From Cephalothrix spiralis (taxonomy: Eukaryota > Nemertea > Palaeonemertea > Archinemertea > Cephalotrichidae): DNA of 13,995 bases. The stretch is from positions 1 through 13,995 of the forward strand of contig JAUCNG010091104.1 of the NCBI GenBank assembly GCA_032353305.1, read 5' to 3'. The notes under the pieces were generated by a model. The model saw nothing but the letters and a program-made list of their open reading frames with translations, did no database searches and had not been told where the DNA came from. Positions 1-9,800 of the stretch are shown here, piece after piece. How positions within the stretch are numbered: the stretch's first letter is position 1; each line of letters begins with the position of its first letter. The position numbers were made by a program, and so were the translations under genes.

Positions 1-16
1 AAATATAAATATTTTC

Positions 17-138
17 GGCGAAAATTCCGCCCTTTCGACGAAAATTCCGCCCTGTGTCGGCGAAAATTCCGTTCGGCCGGCGAAAATTCCTTTCGGCGAA
101 AGTTCCGTTCGGCGAAAAAATTCCTTCGGCGAAAGTTC
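17..138. repeat. Degenerate tandem array of GGCGAAAATTCC units
   Basis: Seven variants of GGCGAAA(A/G)TTCC start near 17, 38, 59, 79, 95, 110 and 127. Spacing is about 20-21 bases in the first part and 15-17 in the second. Most units are preceded by TTTC or TTC, so the core TTTCGGCGAAA is itself nearly self-complementary. The array may continue beyond the left edge. Confidence 0.85.
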
Positions 139-264
139 CTACACCCAATAGACCATATTAGTTCCAGAAAACCTAACATTAGTGAAAAACATCACCGCTC
201 ATAACTATCAGTAATAATGTGTTCCCGTCTAATGTATTTTAAGTTTTTTTGTTCATTGAACAAT

Positions 265-270
265 TTTATT
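265..270 (-). terminator. Possible polyadenylation signal
   Basis: AATAAA on the minus strand (TTTATT on plus), about 370 bases past the stop codon at 640. It is the only exact hexamer I found in the 3' flank inside the window. It is followed on the minus strand by a T/G-containing stretch, as expected of a downstream element, but AT-rich DNA gives such hits by chance. Confidence 0.4.
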
Positions 271-639
271 AGTAGGCCTAAACAAGGGGTTGAATACCAA
301 ACTAATCTTTCGCCGTTCCGCTATGATTTTTGATCTACAAATGGATAGCGAGTCCATGCGTTTCGTAGAAATTCGTCAGAATAAAATGGCGGCGATATCG
401 CGAAATCTTAATAATAAAACTGTGTTCGAAGAACGATAAGTCTTATGAAAGGGCCCCGGTGATTTTTCGAGATTCCGCGCCACGAATGTACTCGCTTTAC
501 TATGGAGCGATGAATTGAAGCGGAATAAATTAGAGAACAGCTAGTAAAAAGGTGTTTTTTACTTTAGGATCCTTTAGTGCATAACGCATATGAAAAATAA
601 CATATCTTATTAGTAGGGTTTTAACACGTAAATAGGCCT

Positions 640-804
640 TTACGTACAGTCATCAAAATTCGTTGATCCTTCTCCCTCCTCAACATTTAGTACGCTATTC
701 TTTCTCTGAGCACGAAGTTTGTCCGCCATTAACTGGGCCTTTCTTCGTCTTTCCTCAGCAAGCTGTTGGCGTCTCAGTTCATCTTCTAATGATTTGTCTA
801 GTAA
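640..804 (-). CDS. Exon 8: terminal coiled coil, tail and stop
   Basis: 165 bases including a TAA stop at 642-640, entered in phase 0 after acceptor TTCATTTCTAG|TTACT. The 54 residues begin LLDKSLEDELRRQQLAEERR and continue RKAQLMADKLRAQRKN, an amphipathic, E/R/Q-rich helix, followed by a short acidic tail (VEEGEGSTNFDDCT). The stop follows at once. A GTACGTAAAG string at 647-638 overlaps the stop and matches a splice donor, so an alternative in which the gene continues to the left cannot be dismissed; I prefer the stop because no further coding-like exon is visible in 1-639. The terminal helix mirrors the charged coiled coil in exon 1. Confidence 0.85.
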   Translation of the reverse strand, partial: LLDKSLEDELRRQQLAEERRRKAQLMADKLRAQRKNSVLNVEEGEGSTNFDDCT

Positions 805-3800
805 CTAGAAATGAAGAATATAGTTTTGAATGAAAAAATGGTACATGTATTTTAATTATTTCAATTTTATATACCGTCAAAGGAGTTCATTATAATTAAT
901 ATTTTTGACATACTTTAATTAGTTTTATATAGTGTTAACTGGCATGCAAGAAATGGAAAATAACCATAAATTTGAATTCCACAGCTGCTTTAAAATTCAT
1001 GGAATACATATTTCTCCAAAATAATCCTGGATACTCTAGTAAACAAAAGGTAGATATCTGTAGGCTACTATGTACATTGATACAACCTCTTGCGCTTCTA
1101 GCGTAAGTGCTACCATTTTGTCTAATTCTCAGTCAGTTTTTTAAAATAAAATGCTACCCCGAATGAGATTTTAACAAGCGCCAGTTGCCAGCAAAATTGA
1201 GACACTTGGTATAGCCAGGTGCAAGCGCGCTAACTCATTGAGCTAAATCGCTAATTACATTGTTGATATCAAACAATGATAATACTTATTCTATTATTCA
1301 AAATAGCGGACTAGAGGTTGTACAGGTCTATACAGGATGCTAAAAAGAACTGTAATTGTAATTATATTATTTGCTTCTGAATGGTGGCCACAACTTTAAA
1401 AAAAATCCATGACATTCTGGATGACAGTTAGTCGCGAAAACATTAAAAACCGCCCAATAACTTTGCAAATAATTTTGCCCAGGCGACATTTCATTCACAA
1501 AATTCCATGAAATTTTCAATATTTTATGACAATTGGGCCAATTTTGGATTTCCATGACATTTATAGGTACATGTTATGTGTATTCCAGGGTGGGAGAGTT
1601 CATACAAAACATGCAGATATAGGTCGAAAAAAGAGGGTGAATATGGTGCGCGGAATATGGCCCAATACCTCAACTTGTTACACATAAGAAGAAGAACAAC
1701 AAAGAAGTTGATGTTTCGGCGAGCTGGCCCAAAATATCAACTTCTTCATAACACAATAGGAACTTTCCGTACACGTAAGAAGAGTTGATCGTGGTTTTGG
1801 GCAGTGAAAACAAAAGTGATTTACGTCAATAAAATTATTTCAGAACTTTTGGAGTTAAACCCCTACAACCCTGTTTTCGGCCCCCCGCCAAAATCTCGGA
1901 AGTGCGAGCCTAAACCCCATCAACCCTTATATTTTTGGAAAGCTTGTGGAAATTCTAGGTTCTAGGGGCCAAATTAACATTTTTTTTCAATTCTTTTAAA
2001 GGTTTCCAAAACAGGGTTGTGGGGGTTTAACCCCAAAAGTTCCATAAACTTGTGTATATACATACATGCATTGAGAATTGAATATAGGAGAAGTTGAATA
2101 AGAATTCAGAAATTCAAGATATAAAATACAAAATGAGCTACAATTACACTAAGCTTTGCATGCTTGCTCGCTACACAAAATCACCTTGGAATTTCCCAAT
2201 TCACATGGATTTGTTTTACTCTGAACAGGAACGTAACGAAGCAAGGCGTTACTGTTCCGGCGGAAAGAGCCGTGATCGCCAACTCTAGTTCCCTTTCCTT
2301 TTGTTTTTCGTTTCTAAATACATGAGATTTAAAGATTACATAATAAGAATAATGAAGAAGCAACAAGAATTTTTATTATCATGTGCTTAATAATAAATGG
2401 TTAAGTGCTCAGATTCCTTTTACAACAAATATTGAAAGGAGATTTCAACTGGGGAAACATTTTAATTTCGCACTGCATTTATATAATGCACTTTTAAATT
2501 TTAAATGTAAAGCATAGGAGGCGGTTAAGTCAGTAAATTGCGCTAGCGCTATGTACAGGATAACTCAAAACGGAGTTATGCACCGCAGATGGGGACACTT
2601 TGTTTATAGCTACAAAATACTATATATGTATCGCCCCTAGAGGCGGGAATGCCCGCTCTATGGATGCCTTCCTTATGGGAGGAATCCCTAAGTGATCGAT
2701 AGCGTCATGATACTTGTTACATATTTTTACACTTTAAAATACCCGGACTGCTTTTTCTTGGGTGCACTGTATACAAAATATAATCATTAAAGGATTATAC
2801 ATACTTTTTTTCCACGTTTCTTTTTTTCGGGTGTTTCCTCGCGCGGTGATCCAGAGGTTGGCGGTGTAGGCGTTCTTGGTGGCGGTGGCGTTGGTTCACG
2901 AGGTGGCGGAGTGGGTGGCGGCGTAGGTTCTTTTTCTTCGGTATCTGAAAAAATAGAATACGTTGTAAGTCGAGACAATATTGAATGAGATTTTTGATCG
3001 GCGATATCGAAAATCTCATTATGTTGTTTCGCAATTATTGCAATTTACATGTATAAGGGTAAAAATTTGCGAGATGTTTTTGGACAACCTCTAACTTTCA
3101 GACCAGAGCGGGTTTACCCCGAAAAAGAGGAGATTTATTTGCGGAAACATATCCTAACCGGGCCTCCTAGGATGCAATATGAGCTGATCTGAGCTGGAAA
3201 CTTATTTAATTAAGAATTTTGAATCGCATCTCAAAAAAACCATTGTGAGTTTGCGGTACCGTAGACCGGGGTTACTTTGAAAACGCGGGTTACTTTGAAC
3301 AGTCAATTTTGTCCCGAAAAAAACAAAAAAAAACTTATTTTTCAAATCATACGTTGGCTTAAACATAGGGGGTTCTTTTGAAAACGGGACAAAATTGACA
3401 GTTCAAAGTAACCCGCGTTTTAAAAGGGTATTCAAAATATTTCTCCTCTCAGAAACTCCATAGACGGAGGTGCCTCTTTTGCAAATATAGCAGACGATGT
3501 CTTTTTCAGGTATTTTCCCCTCAACCAATTTTCACTCGACCTTTTTAAAAGTGATCTGCAGTTAAACTTGTGTCACAGGCTTTCAAAGGTGTATAATCAT
3601 AAAGCTAAGCAATAAGATTTTAAACAATGGCAATTGTAAGAGCACAAAGCAAAACTGACCATTTCCTAAACCAAAACCAAAATATTTCATGGTTTTATAA
3701 AAGGCCTACCTATTATTATGACAGGTTTCGGTTTCACTAATAATGAAATTCAAAATATAAGTTCCAATACTACAGTTATTAAAGATGTTACCATGTTACT

Positions 3801-6800
3801 GTTTAAACATTAAAAAGTATATTTGGTATTCAAACGAAATGAATTTTAAGCTTGACGAATTAAATTAACTTACAACACATATTTGTTGAACTTGTGGTAT
3901 TCTAGTTGTACGTCCGCTTTTACCCCTACCACGAGTGTACAGATCACGAAGAACGGCCTGAACGGGCGTAAACCCCATCAACCTTTATTTTTTTTATTCG
4001 ATCTGACCCAATTTGGCGGCCCTTGGACCAAACATTTTTGGAAGCGGGCTCCGAAAATTGGTCAAAACCTTTCGACATGAAAATAGGGTCTTCTTAAGAG
4101 GGGGGGGGGGGGGCAAATTTGAATACCGAACCAATTTAGTTCCATAAATATGTGTTGGATAAATATGTAATTGAAAAAAGTCCTTAAATCTTAAATGAAT
4201 TTGAATGCTCAATAAAAATAGTGAATGATAATTGGAACCTTACCTTCTTTTGGAGTAGCTAATCCGGAAAAATCGTCGTCGCCAAAAATATCACCAGTTC
4301 GGGTCCGGCCAAATTCAGGCCTCTTAACGGCTGGCGGCGGGGTCGGAGGCTTTGGCTTTTCTTTCACAATTCTAACCTTCTTCTGAAGAGGCTTCCGTCT
4401 TATTTTTGGAGGAGTTCTTAATTCTTGAGGCTAGAAATAAGTTAACTTAACATAAATTCTCCAATTTCACACTTACATATGAATATTTTCACACTTTCAT
4501 ATTAAACATAATACAATACCAGACGATATTGATTAAAATTGTTACAAGTCCTTAATTGAAATTCGGACAATAAATTTGTCCTTACCAAATATAATTAAAA
4601 ATCAATTATTGAAGTAGCATTTACTGTAAACTTTGATTTATTGTTAGAATTATATTTATGACCAAAAATCAAATTACAGGGTAAAGTAAACTGAAATTTT
4701 TCCTAGTAATTTAACCGGCAATGTCGTAAAATACTTTATTTGTTAATTTATATTCAGCCCTCCCGTCCTGATCCAACCGAAAAGTAGGAACGAATCATAA
4801 GATGTGCAGACTTCCTATCGCTCAATTAAAAAAAGTAGGTAGGAATTTGAGAGAAAAGTAGGAATGGCAAATTTATAGGATGGAGGTCCAATGGCCAGCT
4901 TTTTATCCCTAATGGAGGTCCGGTGGGCATCCCCCTGTAGGCCAAGCGGTTTGAGAGCTATCAGCAACCAAAAATGGCTATTATCAAGAGCTATCAAAAA
5001 CAAAAAAATGAATCTGGACAAATTATAAAAAAATGTTTGTATAATAAGTTTTGACCAAAACGTTTCAGTAAATTTTTTCGTGGCTTTGTTTATAGTAATA
5101 AATACGATATATGTTGTTAAAACCGAGCAAAGATAGGCAAGAAAAATTTGAAATTTTGGCTTATAAACACGATTTAAGGCACTTTCACAAAAAGTAGGAA
5201 TTAATTTTAAAAGTAGGTAGACGTACCGGGTAGGTATATATTTTTTTAAAGTAGGAAAAGTAGGACAATCTTTATAAAGTAGGAAAGGTGTGTTAAGTTA
5301 GGAAGTCTGGATGTGAGATATGGAAAACCGGAATTTTTACAAATGAACATATTTCAAAAGTCCTTGCATGTGGGTGAAAATATTTTTGTAATGTGAGCAT
5401 ATCATATACATGTAGGGTATAAAATGCAAGAGGAATAGTTGCTGTAAAAAGCAGATGATTTTTGAAAAGGCTCTGCACATAATCGACCGAAACTAATATT
5501 CTTAAGGTCCTAATTGCGTATACAAATAAAAAAGCAATAAAGGTTTAAATATATTATAATGTAAACATAAATATATAATTTTGCATGATATTCATTATTG
5601 AAAATATTACAGGTACCTTAATGGTTTTTGTATCCGTTTAACAAGCAATGGATAATACATGCAGTATTGAGAGGAACAATTATCCGATTTGAGTTCTAAT
5701 CGTGAAGAATTAATTTTACAAGGGCAAGTATGAACATTGGTTATGTACATAATACCAAAAAGGTAATCTGAGTTCAGTTTATTAAATGAAATGGAGACGA
5801 ATCAAAAGTGACAGAAATTATTTGCTCCGAAAATTAATAAGGTCATATTTCAAAAAGTAAATCAATAAATAACAATAAAAAGCTTTTGATATAGATCAAT
5901 TAGATCATGTTAACATCGATTGATTTGGATTAAATCCAACGTGAAAGCAACGATTATGGATAAATGACTTCCTTACTATACCGGTAAGTTGAACTCACAT
6001 GCCCTCGATTTTAAAATTTATGGGATAAAATACGTCAAATAAAAAAAAATCGTCGGGGTAAAATAATTTATTCATTTTTTACCGCCGACGGAATTCTCAG
6101 ACTTCAAGTTAAGAATATTAATTTTTTTTTACCGCCGACGAGTTCATTTAAAAAGTTGACTCAATTTTTTTTTACCGCCGACAAGATTTTTTAATGCATT
6201 TCGAAAGTTTTTGGCACCGACGTCAGTATAGAATTACATGACTGTACATTAGTTAGGATCAGGGATATATTTCATTACCCGGTACGGTACCGTTATATAA
6301 AAAACTGTTACTTAGCGAATTTCTCAGTTTACGCCAAGCGAAACGAATTTTTTTCGAAATTAGTGGGTTAGAAACCTAATTTTAAGGCATTAAGAAAAGT
6401 TTGTGTCAGCCTTCTTACACAAATAAACTTTATTATGTTAACGCTGAGCGGAGCGAGGTGAGATTAATTTTGAAAATAAAGGGCCATAAATTGCTCCCGT
6501 CGATCTGTCGACTGTCAAAAGTGCCACTGTCGAAGCTGTCGCCGTGTCGCGTTAAAGATCATGGCCGTCAAACTGTTAAAATTTGGTTTATTAGATTTCG
6601 AGCTGTCAAACCCGTCAGGCCTTAAGCCGCTAACACTAATCTGTCGGCGATAGGCCCCGGAAAACGGGGCTGTCGATCTACACTTATGGGACCGTCAGGA
6701 CTGTACGTATACACATGTACCAAGATCATTTTCAGCCTATAAACAAAAAATAGCTATACTAGTTTTAATGAAATAAATTATGTAAAATTTCGGGGGGTCA

Positions 6801-9800
6801 GTAAATAATTAGGCCAGCGAAGAACACGTGTAAAAATTGAAAGAATTTGTGAATTTTAAGTGAAACATGCATTTGAAAGTTCGAAAACATGCTTATCACC
6901 TCTGGTAAAGCTCCGTCTCCTTGTGTTGCGCTTACATCAAGACAAGTACTTAATAACTTTTCTTTACTAGACATGAGGTTGTCGCCGAGGTTATCGCCGT
7001 CCTGAACGTAGCGCAACATACCGTGACTGTCACGGACAAACATACCATTTTTTGCTCCCTTAGATTTTAGTTTCTTTGTAGACTGCGATGCAAATAAATT
7101 AGTTTAAGGAATGAAATTAATTTAGGGGCTTAACTGTCTACGAAGTAGACCATCATATCAGGAATATGAATACACATGTAGTTTTTTTTATAATTTTTTG
7201 GTCCAAATTCGGGAAAAAAGTGAAAAAATCTAATATCTTTATAGGGTCTCCAAAAATAAATAAAAAAATATTTTTTGCGCAAAATTGAGTCCTGGGCCAA
7301 ATGACGCTAGGGTTAGCGCACAACCCTCAATATGATCTTATTTGACTACAGTAGCATAATTATCAATCTAGAAAAAAACATTTGGCACCAAAATGGTTTT
7401 TGGGGTGCTCTGGCGGACAATTTTTGAAAAAATTACGCGTCCCGACAAAAATTCGAAATTCGTCAAAAAAAATTGGTCTAGACCCTGCTATAAGCCGTTT
7501 GAAAGATAATTTTGAAAAACATAAGGGAGCGGAATCCGCCACCGCCTCCTTCAGGAATAGGGTTAATTTGGCATTGCAAAACGTTGCGTAATCCCTCAAA
7601 TACCACATGTGGAGATTCTAGGGCTAACGGAGAGTACTGGAATGTGTATCAGATTTCAGATCGTTTAATTATCCCTTCCTCGGGTTCAAAAATCGACAAT
7701 TTGGATAAGTATTTTTTCTTTGATCGGGAAATATTTTTCGCATTTTAGAGAAAGGGTAATTGCCAGGCCTCACAGTCATTTTTGCTTTTTTTAGGATTTT
7801 AGGATTTTAGGAGATTTAATTTTAATTTTATGAGATTTTAGGAGATGAGATTTCATGATAACTATTAACTTTCCTTTACTACAAACAAAATATTTTTGCC
7901 TTTCAATAAATTAATATAATATTTCATATAATTAATTAAAAGACTCTAACCATAATAAGTTTTAAATTTTTGTCCCGCGTCTTTGCACAAATAAACTTAA
8001 AATTTTAAGCCGAGCGAAGTGAGGAGACAATTATTTTGACACTTTTTAAAACATTTTCATCAAATTTGATGAGAAATAATAGGATTTTAGGAGATTTTAG
8101 GAGGAATGGTCATATTTTAGGATATTCTAAAATTTTAGGAGGACTGTTGCAGATTTGAAAAATTTTGAAACGAATAAAAAGAACTAAATTGTATTTTTGT
8201 ATTAAATCGTAAAAATAGGGCAAACAATTCCTTGTATTATATCCTACGGTACCATAAATATAGCCTAGAGCTCAATGCTCCTAAATTTACCTAAAGTTTT
8301 TGCAACAGAATTTGAATCAAAATATACTTACGAAAGCCTTTTTCTTTATCATAAAGCCCGGCTTATACCTCCCATCAGCATCAAAATTTTTCTTAATATT
8401 TTTATTTCCAGGGGCGAATCCTGGACCAGGGCCGAATACTGAGAAGTCTTTAATAAGAAAAAAATATCATTTTAGGAATTGTTCATGAATTTTTAATTCT
8501 AATCCAGGCCGTTTAAAAAACAACAACATTTATTAAAAAAATAATGTTGGAACTTAAGCCTACCGCACACTAGTCCGCAAAATCGCAGGAACGCTAGAAC
8601 GCAACAAAGCCTAACCCACACTAGTTCGCATAATCGCAGGAACGCTAGAGTAGAACGCCGATCCGCAGGATCGCATCAAAATTCCTAGTGTGCGGGGGCA
8701 TTATCGCAATTCCGCAATATCGCAACAAAAATTGATTTCATTGCGATCTTGCGGAATTGCGATTATGCCCCCCCCACACACTAGAAATTTTGATGCGATC
8801 CTGCGGATCGGCATTTTAGCGTTCCTGCGATTATGCGAATTAGTGTTGGTTAGGCTTACATGTTTGATTTTTGTTGAGTTCTAGCGTTCCTGCGATTCTG
8901 CGGACTAGTGTGCGGTAGGCTTTAGCAGAGTAGTTTGAGTATTTGTCAAAAGAGGACGATTTTGTAAACGATGCAAGCACCACTATTATGATTTAATGTC
9001 CGACTCATCGTAGGATTTTAATTATCAATTATTGATAAAAATAGGGATCTAAATTGCTTCAAAATCAGACCGCTATAATTGATTTTACCAAAAAATCTTA
9101 ATTTTGATTTTCCAAAAAAATGAAGAACTTAAAATAAATTTAAAAACTTAATTAAAATGTTGAACATAATACATGAATCATCGGTACAATAGTAAAATTT
9201 GTACTAACTAAATGATCGAGGATTAATTCTTGAAATCAAAACTCATGCAATCGTTTAAAATTTTTCAAAAAGTGTATACTAGAAAAAACTCTAGGCGGCG
9301 CGCCGATAAATGGGAAGGCGTCAGCGGCGGTGACATTATCGGCGGCGGTGCGCCGGGTGATATTATCGGCGGCGGCGCACACGTCTCGGTGCAACTCGAC
9401 CAAAATATTTACCGGATTCCAAGATGTCAAATTATGAACTATTAAAATTTATCAACATTTATCATATATGAAAATTAGTTTGTAAAACACTCACCAGAAT
9501 ATGAATCCTGTTGTGGGTAGGTCCTTTTTGTGTTAGTTTTTGATGGTAAAATTATTTCGTCGTCTTCAGCTTTACTTGCAGTTGGGGTCATCAACCCTTG
9601 CGCAAACTTATGAATGTCAAATTCTAAAAAGAAAATTAACTGATCACTCAAACATGAAATCCCAGCCCCCTTCCTCGCGTCTTACTAAACTAATGCGCGT
9701 TATCCCCCGGTCTCTTTAATCTTAGGCCTCATAAAATCTATTTACAAAAAATTATTACAAGGGTGATCATTAAAGACCATTCATTGTTTTTATTAGGATA

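Larger units (their letters stand above)
1..639. other. 3' flank and presumed 3' UTR of the minus-strand gene
   Basis: No open frame of note on either strand. It contains the GGCGAAAATTCC array at the left edge, one AATAAA on the minus strand at 270-265, and a mixed region at 300-500 that is more GC-rich than its surroundings and includes an AAAATGGCGGC string at 383-393. How much of this is transcribed as 3' UTR is unknown. Confidence 0.5.
805..2804 (-). other. Intron between exons 7 and 8
   Basis: About 2.0 kb of AT-rich DNA with a good donor at 2804 and acceptor at 805. It contains a tRNA-like fragment near 1190-1253, an inverted-repeat element at 1843-2042 and a cluster of small GC-rich hairpins at 2629-2701. 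The short open frames in it (for example 1576-1788 and 2094-2288 on plus) have no coding character that I can see. Confidence 0.7.
2945..4243 (-). other. Intron between exons 6 and 7
   Basis: About 1.3 kb. It holds the inverted-repeat pair at 3280-3421 and, from about 3960 to 4160, a diverged relative of the 1843-2042 repeat that includes a run of 14 G at 4100-4113. Nothing else with coding character is visible. Confidence 0.7.
4431..6899 (-). other. Large intron between exons 5 and 6
   Basis: About 2.47 kb, the longest intron in the model, phase 0 on both sides, so an unseen phase 0/0 exon would not be betrayed by the phases. It contains the AAAGTAGGA clusters (4780-5290), a very AT-rich stretch with nothing recognised (5300-6000), the T-run/ACCGCCGACG array (6051-6183), one copy of a dispersed repeat (6401-6480) and the CYGTC-rich patch (6497-6696). 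Confidence 0.7.
7083..8331 (-). other. Intron between exons 4 and 5
   Basis: About 1.25 kb. It contains a region open on both strands at 7363-7610 (no recognisable product), the ATTTTAGGA repeats at 7788-7845 and 8080-8143, and copy 2 of the dispersed repeat at 7971-8045 between them. Confidence 0.7.
8448..9494 (-). other. Intron between exons 3 and 4
   Basis: About 1.05 kb, containing one complete fold-back MITE at 8557-8921 and a GC-rich tandem pair at 9329-9382. The rest is AT-rich without recognised content. Confidence 0.7.

Noticed and set aside
17-138. CRISPR-like array
   Set aside because: Units are too short and degenerate, spacers are only a few bases, and the window is clearly eukaryotic.
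1190-1253. Functional tRNA gene
   Set aside because: A-box-like sequence is present, but there is no matching B box, anticodon arm or acceptor stem.
2094-2288. Plus-strand frame with a start and a charged C-terminal end, and the overlapping minus frame
   Set aside because: Both frames are short, lie inside an intron of the supported gene and show no family resemblance or splice signals.
7363-7608. Region open on both strands, possible transposon coding remnant
   Set aside because: No transposase, reverse transcriptase or other motif could be recognised; the openness is explained by low stop density in this stretch.
8372-8384. EF-hand-like loop at DADG in exon 4
   Set aside because: Only the first residues fit; the required residues at loop positions 5, 6 and 12 are absent, and no paired second loop is seen.
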